Shown here piece after piece: positions 1-7,530 of a DNA stretch of 8,514 nt. The DNA comes from Spirochaetia bacterium (GTDB lineage Bacteria > Spirochaetota > Leptospirae > Leptospirales > Leptonemataceae): NCBI GenBank assembly GCA_016195395.1, contig JACPZR010000212.1, forward strand, positions 1 to 8,514, written 5' to 3'. The notes under the pieces were generated by a model, which ran no database searches, had not been told where the DNA came from, and saw nothing but the letters and a program-made list of their open reading frames with translations. Positions within the stretch are counted from its first letter, which is position 1, and each line of letters begins with the position of its first letter. The translations under genes were made by a program, and so were the position numbers.

Positions 1-3000
1 GCCGCAATCTGCGCGGAGAGCATGTTCAAGAGTTCTACACGGTCCGTGGTAAACCCGCCACGCAAACTGTTGTTCTCCAAGTAAAGGATTCCGGCCAGAC
101 GACCTTTCAAAAGGATCGGGAGGCACAGCACGGACTTGGGCTTGAAGTCGCGCACATATGGGTCATCTTTGAAGCGACTATCCGCTTCAGCGTCATACAC
201 CACCACCGTCTCCGACGTACGGTAGACGTACTGAACGATTCCTGCGGGGATGGGGGCGCTCTCGAGCGGAACATCGGACAATTCCGGATCCTTGCCCATC
301 TCGCAGGCTGCCTTGACCACAAGTCCGCCGGTCGCCTCCAAGAGCACAAAGGCACGCTGCGCACCTGCGCTTTCCATTACGATGGACGCCATCTTCGTTA
401 GAAGTTTTTCCAGATGAATTTCGCTGGATAACGTTTGAGAAGCCTTAACAACGGTCCCCAGATCCAGATTCAGCGTCTCTCCTTTGCTCTGAGACGGGGT
501 TGCCGGCCCGCCCAACGTCAAGCCCGGTAAGGGGCCTGCCGCCGCGAAGAGAGCGGGATGGGCGCGTTCCAGGTCACTGGCCTTGGCCGTAAAACCGTAC
601 TCGCGGTAAAGATCCCGGGCACGTTTCCAATAGATTTCAGCAAAGGACAGGCGCTCTTTGGATGCGTAGTAGGACCCGGCCCGCTCATTCGCATACGCTG
701 CATAAAGCGGCGCGCCGGCGCGATGCGCCAGCTCAACGGCGCGGTCAAAAGCTTCAAACGCGCCTGCGTGATCACTCTGGGCTCGGCAACGCTCCGCAAT
801 AAGAAGGGCGGCGAAGTGCTCGAAATTTTCAGGACAGTGCTCCACCCACTTTCCAAACTGAGCGATTGCCGCATCGAGGGCGGAACGAAACCGCGCCTGC
901 TCTTTCTTTTCAGCGCCCGGGACCGCCATTGCGGCGGCAATCCCATAGAAAAACTGCGCCAGAACAACCGCGTACGAGCCGGACGCGGAGTCCTGGTAAG
1001 AGAGGGCCTCACGCGCCGAAGCAAACGCTTCCTCGGGATTCTCAAAGAAACACAAAAGAATGGTACGGGTGAGGTGAAGAAAGAAGAGTCCGTTCCGGTT
1101 GGCCAGCCTCGTCCACTCCTCCCGCTTTTCGTCCTCATTGAACCAGTCGCCGGTCAGACGCGTCCGGGTCTTTACGGCGCCTTGAATATTCAAAATATAT
1201 TGTCGGAGCATCTTGACGAGATCGATGGTGAAGCGCTGGCCCGTACGGTGGAGTGAATGATTCACCGAGTCCATCTGTTCCGTGACGTGAGAAATGGCCA
1301 GCGTGCCGGCCCACAAAGGAGAAGCGTGCATCAGAAACAGAGAAGAAGCCGCGTGCGCAAGGTCACCGGCTTCCAGCGAACTCTGGTAGGCCTGGGTCAC
1401 ATATGAGCTTTTCTCAGCAATGTGATTGCTCCAATGCTGTACGGATGACGCATAGATATAATACACGCGGCCGCGCACTTCCCGGGCGCGCATTTTTTCC
1501 ACCAAATCAATGGCAGCGCGCCCAAACCGTTCCGCCTCCTCCCAATTCCCTCCCGCCGCTGCGATGGCGCCATGGGCGGCGTATGCGTAGGAAGACGCAG
1601 GAAAGTTCCCGTGGTCAGCGGACAAGCGTATCATGTGGCTTACGATGGCTTCAAACTTTGCGGTCCCCTCCAGGTTCGCGGGAATGGCGGCATTCGCCAA
1701 GAGCTTCATGGCGTTATGCGCTTTGACCGCCTCCGGATTTGCCGTGTCTGCGGACGAAAAACCCAAAAGCCTGGCCGGGTCTTTGCGGAGAGGCGCCGGG
1801 ATGTTTCCCGCTTTTCCGGAAATCTTAATGCCGATGAGAGCCAGGCCCTCCTCTCCCAGGCGGACCGCTTCTTCCAGTTCACCGCGCGCGGTGCGGAGGG
1901 CAATCTGCACCTCGAAGACGCGGAAGCGTTCCGGACGATTTGGGCCGTGCTTGATCACCTGGTCAAAGTGTTTGCCGGCGTTATCCGGCTGATTCATCAC
2001 AGCGTAGGTTTCACCCAGCTCCAGTTCTAATGCCAGGTAGAGGTCCGTCAATGTCCGGGGCGCATCCGGGGGGAGTTTCTCAAGGGCTATGTGGAATGAG
2101 AGCACGGCGGAATCGTAGGCGCACGCCTCTTTTGCCTTTCGTCCCGCTCTCAAATTGAACTCTGCAAGTTTCACCAGCTCGTCAGGATCTAGAATCAAAT
2201 TGCGGCCGGCGTTCAGGTGGTTTACGATATCAAGAATATTCTCTTCAATGCCCGCGTGGTCCAGCGAATTGAGCATGGCGCGCCCGATTGTCAGATGAAG
2301 CCGTTGACGTTCCTCGTCAGACAACAGTGAGTAGGCCGCCTGATGCACACGGTCATGAACAAAACGGTACCCCACCACACGCAGCAGTTCATCGGATGCG
2401 CCGCTGGCCGCATACTTGTATCGGTCGTTTGTGGGGAGGAGAAATCCTTCAGTGAGAAGCTCATCAAGCGCCTGGGCCGTTTCCTGGGCCGGGGTCTGCA
2501 GAACCTTGGATAACGTCAACAGGTCGAACTGATTGCCAAGGCATGACGCAACTTTGAGGGTGGCGCGCGACAAAGGCGAAATCTTCTGGATGTTGGAGGC
2601 CAGGAGCGCCAGAACATCATCAGAAACCCCGCTGGCCTTGATCCGGAGCATGTCCCAGTCCCAGCGGCCTTTATCAGCGGAGAAATAGACCAACCCGGAC
2701 TCCGCAAGATTGGAGAGGAGGCTGGCCACAAAGAACGGGTTCCCATTTGTCTTGCGAAACACAAACTCTGACAAGTCTGTGGGCGGCGCCTTGGCCCCCG
2801 ACGCGTCGCTTTCAAGAAAGAGCGCATCCGCGATGAAACGATCAACGTCAACCGGACCCAGCGGATTCAACTTCAGACGTTCAACGGGCACACCCGACCT
2901 GCGGAGTTCCTCCACGGCAAGAAAGAGCGGATGTGATTCGCCGGTCTCCGTGTCACGATACGCGGCAATGATCAGAAGGTGGGACAGCGCCGGGTCAGAC

Positions 3001-4436
3001 AAAAGCGACGGGACCAACTCCAAGGTGCCGGAATCCGCCCACTGCACGTCGTCCAGAAACAGAAGCAACGGATGCTCCTCGCCGCAGAATACCTTGATGA
3101 AATTCTGAAAGGTTGTGAGGAGGCGGTTTCTGGATTCCGTGGGAGAGAGCTCCGGCACGGGCGCCTGCTCTCCCAGGATGTAGTGCAGTTCCGGTATGAT
3201 GTCAACAAGCACCTGGGCATTCATCCCCAAGGCCGACACAATCCTATGCTTCCAGACTTCAATGCGCGCATTGCTTTCGGACAAAAGTGAGCGGATAAGA
3301 ACTTGAAAGGCTTGGACCAACGCTTGGTAAGGGATGTCGCGCCGGTACTGGTCAAACTTGCCAGAAAGGAAGAAGCCGCGCTTTTCCGCCACGGGACGGC
3401 GGATTTCTTGGATCAAAACCGACTTCCCAACGCCCGCCTCTCCGGAAACGCTGAGAAAGCACTTAGCGCCACGTGACGCATCCATAAAGGTTTTAGTCAG
3501 AATCTCCAGCGGTCGTTCGCGACCGTAGAGTTTCTGTGGAATCTGAAGGGTGTCGGGAACGTCGCGCTCGCCCAGCACAAACGAGACAGGGGCGCCTTCC
3601 GTCAACGCACGCGACGCCCGCTCCAAGTCATGGATGAGTCCGTAGGAACTCTGGTATCTGTCCTCGGGGGCCTTCGACAAGAGCTTGAGGATGATTCCGT
3701 TGACGAACCCTGGTACGTCCTCCCCTGCCTTGGATCTCTTCAGCGGATCCGGGGCTCTCGCGATGTGAGAATGCACCAGCTCATTGGGGTCGACAGCAAC
3801 AAACGGCGGCCGGCCGGCCAGCATCTGGTAAAACACGGCGCCTAAAGAATAAAAATCGGAGCGATAGTCCACAACGCGGTTCATCCGCCCGGTCTGTTCA
3901 GGCGCAATGAAAGCAAGATTCCCCTCCAACCCGGCAATCGAGGCGGACTGGGCCGTCTCTGATGACAGCCGCGAGGCAATTCCAAAGTCGACGAGAATCG
4001 GTCGGCCGTCAGGGGTGATGACAACGTTATCCGGGCAAATTTCCTTGTGAACCACGTGATGCCTGCGGAGGCCTGATAACGCCGCAGCCAGAGCCAGGGC
4101 TGTCTGACAGAAATCCAGAAGACGCACCGGACGCGTTTTAAGTGAAGCGCTCAACGATACGGACTTGGTGTCTTCCAATACAAGAACGGGAAAATTCCGC
4201 CACGTCTCCAAGCCCAGACAGGCAACCACGCCCGGCACAGGATCCCGGCCGGTCAGAAGGGTGAGGATTTCGTACTCGCGCCGGATCCGCGCTATATCGA
4301 TGGCATCAGGATGTTTTGCAGACAGCGCTTTGAGCAGAACAGGACGCTCACCCTCGAGTCTATAGGCGCGGGTGATCGTGGTACGGGCGCTGGAATAGAT
4401 TTCTTCAACTACCCGGTAGCCCGGTATGCTGAGCAT
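1..4436 (-). CDS. Giant Ser/Thr kinase-like / STAND ATPase / TPR / GAF signalling protein (3' end beyond window)
   Basis: I translated this frame by hand: it is open for 1478 codons from ATG at 4436 to the window edge, so the C-terminus is missing. Residues ~5-270 are a Hanks-type kinase fold: no clear glycine loop, K36 (VLLK), likely helix-C E54, HKEICPDN at 130-137, DFG at 150-152, APE at 178-180, D194 in DFYSLG. The catalytic Asp of HRD is Glu132. From ~304 (YGRE) comes an AAA/STAND ATPase: Walker A GEAGVGKS at 332-339, Walker B LFLDDVQWAD around D462-D463, and NGNPFF at 564-569. FVHDRVHQAAY near 694 is typical of this family. Residues ~700-1310 are alpha-helical and TPR-like. A GAF domain runs from ~1335, ending in LYLENNSLRGGF and LLNMLSAQIA. 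Known relatives (PknK-like or 'trifunctional kinase/ATP-binding/sensor' proteins) end in a histidine kinase, nucleotide cyclase or phosphatase; which applies here is not visible. An in-frame TGA seven codons upstream fixes the start, with GGGGGA as a weak ribosome site. It lies 29 bases after the Crp-like gene, probably in the same operon. It is likely cytosolic: no membrane segment is seen. Confidence 0.93.
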   Translation of the reverse strand, partial: MLSIPGYRVVEEIYSSARTTITRAYRLEGERPVLLKALSAKHPDAIDIARIRREYEILTLLTGRDPVPGVVACLGLETWRNFPVLVLEDTKSVSLSASLKTRPVRLLDFCQTALALAAALSGLRRHHVVHKEICPDNVVITPDGRPILVDFGIASRLSSETAQSASIAGLEGNLAFIAPEQTGRMNRVVDYRSDFYSLGAVFYQMLAGRPPFVAVDPNELVHSHIARAPDPLKRSKAGEDVPGFVNGIILKLLSKAPEDRYQSSYGLIHDLERASRALTEGAPVSFVLGERDVPDTLQIPQKLYGRERPLEILTKTFMDASRGAKCFLSVSGEAGVGKSVLIQEIRRPVAEKRGFFLSGKFDQYRRDIPYQALVQAFQVLIRSLLSESNARIEVWKHRIVSALGMNAQVLVDIIPELHYILGEQAPVPELSPTESRNRLLTTFQNFIKVFCGEEHPLLLFLDDVQWADSGTLELVPSLLSDPALSHLLIIAAYRDTETGESHPLFLAVEELRRSGVPVERLKLNPLGPVDVDRFIADALFLESDASGAKAPPTDLSEFVFRKTNGNPFFVASLLSNLAESGLVYFSADKGRWDWDMLRIKASGVSDDVLALLASNIQKISPLSRATLKVASCLGNQFDLLTLSKVLQTPAQETAQALDELLTEGFLLPTNDRYKYAASGASDELLRVVGYRFVHDRVHQAAYSLLSDEERQRLHLTIGRAMLNSLDHAGIEENILDIVNHLNAGRNLILDPDELVKLAEFNLRAGRKAKEACAYDSAVLSFHIALEKLPPDAPRTLTDLYLALELELGETYAVMNQPDNAGKHFDQVIKHGPNRPERFRVFEVQIALRTARGELEEAVRLGEEGLALIGIKISGKAGNIPAPLRKDPARLLGFSSADTANPEAVKAHNAMKLLANAAIPANLEGTAKFEAIVSHMIRLSADHGNFPASSYAYAAHGAIAAAGGNWEEAERFGRAAIDLVEKMRAREVRGRVYYIYASSVQHWSNHIAEKSSYVTQAYQSSLEAGDLAHAASSLFLMHASPLWAGTLAISHVTEQMDSVNHSLHRTGQRFTIDLVKMLRQYILNIQGAVKTRTRLTGDWFNEDEKREEWTRLANRNGLFFLHLTRTILLCFFENPEEAFASAREALSYQDSASGSYAVVLAQFFYGIAAAMAVPGAEKKEQARFRSALDAAIAQFGKWVEHCPENFEHFAALLIAERCRAQSDHAGAFEAFDRAVELAHRAGAPLYAAYANERAGSYYASKERLSFAEIYWKRARDLYREYGFTAKASDLERAHPALFAAAGPLPGLTLGGPATPSQSKGETLNLDLGTVVKASQTLSSEIHLEKLLTKMASIVMESAGAQRAFVLLEATGGLVVKAACEMGKDPELSDVPLESAPIPAGIVQYVYRTSETVVVYDAEADSRFKDDPYVRDFKPKSVLCLPILLKGRLAGILYLENNSLRGGFTTDRVELLNMLSAQIA

Positions 4437-4465
4437 GGAGTCCCCCGAGTGCGGTCACGAATCAC

Positions 4466-5110
4466 TTACCACAAATTCTTTTTCTTTGCCGCAATCAGAC
4501 GGCTGAAGTCGTTTATGTTTGTTATCACGATGCGGTCAGCGAAGAGTTCTACTTTACCCTGTTTGACAAAGATACTGATCACTTTCTGAACCTCGTCCAC
4601 CGGTTGTCCGCACCAGTTTGCCACATCGTCCACGGTGACATGGAATGTGCGCGTCGAGGTGATCTGCCCGCTGGCAGGTTCCTTTTCGTTCAGCATGAGA
4701 AACACGTCGGCCACTTTGGACTGAATGTCATCCAGAAGGAGTATCTGAAGGCGGCGCCGGGCATCGTAGATCCTGTGCGTGAAGATCACAAGGAGCCGCG
4801 ATGCAAGCTGCGGGTTCCCGTTCATCAGCGTGTCGAAATTCTGGCGGTTGAAATTCAATGTGCGCACTTTATCCACTGCAATAGCGGAGGCGCTGCGGGG
4901 CTCTTCTTCAAGGATGGCCATCTCACCGAAAATATCTCCGGCGGTGAGCACATCGAGGGTCTTCTGCGTAGTGCCGATGGTTTTGGTAATTTTAACCCGG
5001 CCTTCCTGTATGAAGTGGAAGTCGTTTCCCGGTTCATACTCGCAGAACACGATCTGTCCGGGCTCGTACGTCCGGCCAAACTTCTCAAACATGGATTCTG
5101 GAAGAAGCAT
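4466..5110 (-). CDS. Crp/Fnr-family cyclic nucleotide-binding regulator
   Basis: A 214-residue protein of normal Crp/Fnr length. Residues ~10-110 form a cyclic-nucleotide-binding beta-barrel. EPGNDFHFIQEGRVKI (26-41) is the usual barrel strand and turn. The phosphate-binding cassette FGEMAILEEEPRSASA (61-76) keeps the Glu (E63) that contacts the ribose and the Arg (R72) that contacts the cyclic phosphate, so a bound cyclic nucleotide is likely. A long dimerisation helix follows (~100-135). The C-terminus (147-200) reads as a Crp-type winged helix-turn-helix: VTVDDVANWCGQ, recognition helix PVDEVQKVISIFVKQG, then a beta wing. The recognition helix is acidic at its start (D172, E173) and lacks the usual TRETVSR pattern, so DNA target or even DNA binding is uncertain. 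There is no FNR-type cysteine cluster. The protein ends in the basic tail AAKKKNLW. Start ATG 5110 overlaps the preceding stop codon by one base. Targets and the identity of the nucleotide (cAMP or cGMP) cannot be read from the sequence. Confidence 0.9.
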   Translation of the reverse strand: MLLPESMFEKFGRTYEPGQIVFCEYEPGNDFHFIQEGRVKITKTIGTTQKTLDVLTAGDIFGEMAILEEEPRSASAIAVDKVRTLNFNRQNFDTLMNGNPQLASRLLVIFTHRIYDARRRLQILLLDDIQSKVADVFLMLNEKEPASGQITSTRTFHVTVDDVANWCGQPVDEVQKVISIFVKQGKVELFADRIVITNINDFSRLIAAKKKNLW

Positions 5111-5125
5111 CAGGCCATCTTCTCC
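5108..5125 (-). promoter_or_regulatory. Stop/start overlap (TGATG) with upstream GGAGA ribosome site
   Basis: The TGA of the CNB-TPR gene (5112-5110) and the ATG of the Crp-like gene (5110-5108) share one base. A GGAGA sequence (5125-5121) inside the end of the upstream coding sequence sits ten bases before the ATG. This arrangement is typical of translational coupling and fixes the start of the Crp-like protein. It implies that the two cyclic-nucleotide-binding proteins are made together. Confidence 0.65.
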
Positions 5126-6180
5126 AGACGCTTGCGCGCTTCGCGGGTAACGTCATCCGGCGGCGGCATCGTGGCAACTTTGTGATACAGGGTCCGGGCC
5201 CGCTCTTTGTTCCCTTTCATCTCCGCGGTTACGCCCATATGGAAAATGCTCTCTTTGACTTGATCGCCGGTGGGAAACTTCTTCAAATATACAGAGAACG
5301 AGGTGGTGGCGTCGTCCAATTTGCCAAGCTTCAGTTCAGCGCGGCCCTTCTCATAGTGGGCTTTGGCGAATGAGTCGCTTTCCTCCTGGTTGCGGAGCGT
5401 TGTCCGCGACATGGCGTCTTCAAACGAAGCGAGCGCCTCTGCGTACTGCCCCTGACCGTAGTGATTCAACCCTTCGTAGAAAATATCGGTGATGGTCTTC
5501 TCCGCAGCTGCGGGTGTCTCGTGCGCATCCAGAGCAAATGGATCATCGGCCGCTTTGTCCGCCGACTGCATCCCTACGTGAACAAAGTGGTCGTCTTGAC
5601 GGGCATGACTGGAAATGACTTCGAGCGGCGGATAGTGGATGGGGAACGTCATCCCCTTGCGCGCCATCTGCAGCAGTTCCGATGCGCGCGCGGTGTACGG
5701 TCCGCCCGGGTAGTGCTCTGCGTACTTGCCGAATGCATACACCGCATGATCAACGCTGCCCGCTTTGTAGAAGCACTCGGCGACGTTCATGAGTTCGTAG
5801 CCGGGATCTTTGGCCGCGCCCACCTTCAGGATGTCGCGGACCTGACGGTGAATGGACCTGAGCTGCTTTGAGAACACCCTGAGCATCTTCATGATGAGGT
5901 GTGTATTCTTGAGGCAGAAGGCTTCAAACTCGGGGAGCTTGAAAACGAGGACCGATGTCTTTCCAATGACCTGCGCCGTCTCTTCTCTGGGGTAGCGCCC
6001 CAGCGCCGATTTGACGCCAAAAAACTCGCCCAGACGGACTTCTTCTTTGATCTCTTCCCCGGTGTCGAGGGCCGTGCTGATCAGCGCCACTTTCCCCTTT
6101 TGGAGGACGTAGACCTCATCGCCCGTGTCGCCTTGGAAGTAGACAATGGACCCGCCGTTGTAATTTCGCGCTGTGGGCAT
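5110..6180 (-). CDS. Cyclic nucleotide-binding-like domain plus TPR-like repeats
   Basis: A 356-residue protein. Residues ~8-110 are a cyclic-nucleotide-binding domain fold: GGSIVYFQGDTGDEVYVLQK (9-28) is the classic barrel start. The region aligning with the phosphate-binding cassette reads GEFFGVKSALGRYPREETA (51-69). An Arg is kept (R65), but the position of the cassette's FGE Glu appears to be Val56, so ligand binding may be lost or altered. After helices at 90-120 there are two TPR-like blocks: ~128-172 (NVAECFYKAGSVDHAVYAFG, YAEHYPGG), of the YbgF/BamD-like style, and ~230-355 (FYEGLNHYGQGQYAEALASF, KAHYEKGRAELKLGKLDDAT, HMGVTAEMKGNKERAR). A hydrophilic Ala/Asp-rich linker (~175-228) joins them. 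There is no signal peptide, membrane segment or DNA-binding domain, so it is probably a cytosolic adaptor that couples a signal to protein-protein contacts. ATG 6180 lies 15 bases after the amidohydrolase stop, preceded by a weak AAGAGAG ribosome site. Its stop overlaps the next start, indicating coupled translation. I recall similar proteins from spirochaetes. Confidence 0.88.
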   Translation of the reverse strand: MPTARNYNGGSIVYFQGDTGDEVYVLQKGKVALISTALDTGEEIKEEVRLGEFFGVKSALGRYPREETAQVIGKTSVLVFKLPEFEAFCLKNTHLIMKMLRVFSKQLRSIHRQVRDILKVGAAKDPGYELMNVAECFYKAGSVDHAVYAFGKYAEHYPGGPYTARASELLQMARKGMTFPIHYPPLEVISSHARQDDHFVHVGMQSADKAADDPFALDAHETPAAAEKTITDIFYEGLNHYGQGQYAEALASFEDAMSRTTLRNQEESDSFAKAHYEKGRAELKLGKLDDATTSFSVYLKKFPTGDQVKESIFHMGVTAEMKGNKERARTLYHKVATMPPPDDVTREARKRLEKMA

Positions 6181-6195
6181 CGACTCTCTTGGTTT

Positions 6196-7431
6196 TTAAG
6201 ACAGGGGCAAAAAGTCAAATACTCTAGGGGACCCGATTGCATGGGAAATATCGTCGAGAAGAGCGCGCAGACCCTTTACAGCGATCTTCCGGCCGCCCCC
6301 TTTCAGGTCAAAACGGTCGAAAACGACGCCCGCCTGGGTGAAGATGGTTTCAACAGCAGGCGTTTCCTCTCCAAACACAGGCAGTCCGCTTCTCACCACC
6401 AGGTAGACGTCGGACACAGAACTGTTGACCAAAGCTGCGGTTGGCTCCTCCTGCCTGTGTTTCAGGATGAGCAGATCGCCGTGCTTGCCGGCAGCAATCT
6501 CTCCGCGTTTTGGCAGACGAAAGACGCGTGAGGCGGTCTCAGTCGCCATCGAAAACAGAACATTGGGATCCACGGGATCACCGGTGATGCGCTCCCATAG
6601 GGAGGCTGCGGTCTTCAGTTCCGACAGCATGTTGATGGAACCTGTCATGGCGGAATCTGTTCCAATGCAGACTGGAATTCCCCGCGACAATGCCTGAGCG
6701 ACTCGCAGTGTCTTGCCATACAGGAACATGTTGGACGACGGACACCACACGAGCGACGCGCCGGCTTTCGCAATGCGGTCAAAGTCGTTTTCCGAAAGCG
6801 ACAGGCCGTGTACCAGCACAGTGTGCTCGCCCAGTCCGCCCTCGCGGTCCAGCTGTCGGAGCGACCCGGCGCTCTCAGGGTCAAAGCCTTCGGCAATGTG
6901 GATGATGTAAGGTCGGCCCTGTTCCGCTGCGAGCGCGTACTCCGCTTCGATGCTGTCGCCCCAGCCAAGGCCGTACGACACAGCCGAGTGCCCGATCCCA
7001 AAGTTCTGAAGAACGTCCACAGGAAGAGAACTCTGGAACGGCTCGCGTACAAAATGAGGAATGTGATCCACCACAAAGGTGGCGCCGCCTAATAGGTTCT
7101 TGTAGGCGCCGAGCGCGTAGAGCTGCGCCACATCCAAGAGCATCCTCTCGCGGAACAGTGGAGATGCTTTCAGTTCATTGTCGTGAGCGAGCCAGTTCAG
7201 GTATGGCCGCCCTTCGCCCGCAAAGGCTGCATAGGTTGCAATCAGGCTGTCGTGTGCGTTGATCAGAGCGGGGAAGACAGAAAGCCCGTGCAGGTTCAGC
7301 GTAAGAAGATCCGGCTCCGCCTCAGCTGCTCCAAGAACACTGGCAATCAAGTGTCCGTCCAGAACAAGCCCGCCCGAATGGGACGTCCCATTCGGTTCCA
7401 CAATTCGAGCATTTGTAATCTGCCAGCGCAC
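6196..7431 (-). CDS. Amidohydrolase-superfamily protein (deaminase/chlorohydrolase type) with altered metal motif
   Basis: A 411-residue protein with the usual N-terminal beta strand (MRWQITNARIVEPNG) and composite barrel of the cytosine deaminase/ATZ-TRZ branch of amidohydrolases. Landmarks: FPALINAHDS (53-62), in the place of PGxxxxHxH; DHIPHF (122-127); HIAEG (178-182); LVHGLSLSEND (206-216); CPSSNMFLYGKT (230-241); GTDSAMTGSINMLSE from 257. Expected metal or catalytic residues H60, H178, E181, H208 and D259 are present, but the second His of HxH is Ser62. A C-terminal GEIAAGKHGDLLIL segment closes the small beta domain, as in intact family members. The substrate is unknown: members deaminate or dechlorinate purines, pyrimidines, triazines, or SAH/MTA. 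The start is GTG 7431; a TAG lies four codons upstream in frame and no good ribosome site is visible, but the first strand fits the family well. It is probably the first gene of an operon with the downstream signalling genes. It could be a divergent enzyme or a non-catalytic sensor. Confidence 0.9.
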   Translation of the reverse strand: MRWQITNARIVEPNGTSHSGGLVLDGHLIASVLGAAEAEPDLLTLNLHGLSVFPALINAHDSLIATYAAFAGEGRPYLNWLAHDNELKASPLFRERMLLDVAQLYALGAYKNLLGGATFVVDHIPHFVREPFQSSLPVDVLQNFGIGHSAVSYGLGWGDSIEAEYALAAEQGRPYIIHIAEGFDPESAGSLRQLDREGGLGEHTVLVHGLSLSENDFDRIAKAGASLVWCPSSNMFLYGKTLRVAQALSRGIPVCIGTDSAMTGSINMLSELKTAASLWERITGDPVDPNVLFSMATETASRVFRLPKRGEIAAGKHGDLLILKHRQEEPTAALVNSSVSDVYLVVRSGLPVFGEETPAVETIFTQAGVVFDRFDLKGGGRKIAVKGLRALLDDISHAIGSPRVFDFLPLS

Positions 7432-7530
7432 GCGATTCGTCTAGGCGCCCAGAGAGCGCACTACCAAAGAGTATCGGACCCGGGAAGAGCTATGCGACGT
7501 AATGTGCCGGATTTTTTGGGAGATGGCCGC

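Larger units (their letters stand above)
1..7431 (-). other. Predicted four-gene operon: amidohydrolase, CNB-TPR, Crp-like regulator, giant kinase
   Basis: Four same-strand genes follow each other with gaps of 15 bases, a 1-base overlap and 29 bases. No terminator-like hairpin with a T-run is visible in these gaps. The only gap in the window large enough for a promoter is the 99 bases at 7432-7530, though I found no convincing -35/-10 pair there. Transcription may therefore start in that gap or read through from the glycine-rich gene. The operon is inferred from spacing only. Confidence 0.6.

Noticed and set aside
558..1256. Long plus-strand open frame (232 codons)
   Set aside because: It lies antisense inside the kinase/ATPase/TPR gene, whose minus-strand frame is continuous and family-like; the plus-strand translation shows no recognisable domain.
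1572..2030. Plus-strand open frame (152 codons) and overlapping frames 1403-1992
   Set aside because: Antisense shadows of the TPR-like region of the giant gene; Arg/Pro-rich, low-information translations.
2516..3220. Minus-strand frames at 2516-2851 and 2972-3220
   Set aside because: They are in a different frame from the giant gene, which covers this region with Walker B and NGNPFF motifs; their Arg/Ser-rich translations are typical of shadows.
4604..5185. Plus-strand open frame (193 codons)
   Set aside because: Antisense to the Crp-like gene, which has clear CNB and winged-helix motifs in its own frame.
5899..6531. Plus-strand open frame (210 codons) spanning two minus-strand genes
   Set aside because: It crosses the junction between the CNB-TPR and amidohydrolase genes and has no domain signature; a shadow.
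7432..7530. Possible -10-like GATACT and GCGC...GCGC hairpin in the gap upstream of the amidohydrolase
   Set aside because: No matching -35 hexamer at proper spacing, and the stem is only four pairs with no T-run; not strong enough to call a promoter or terminator.
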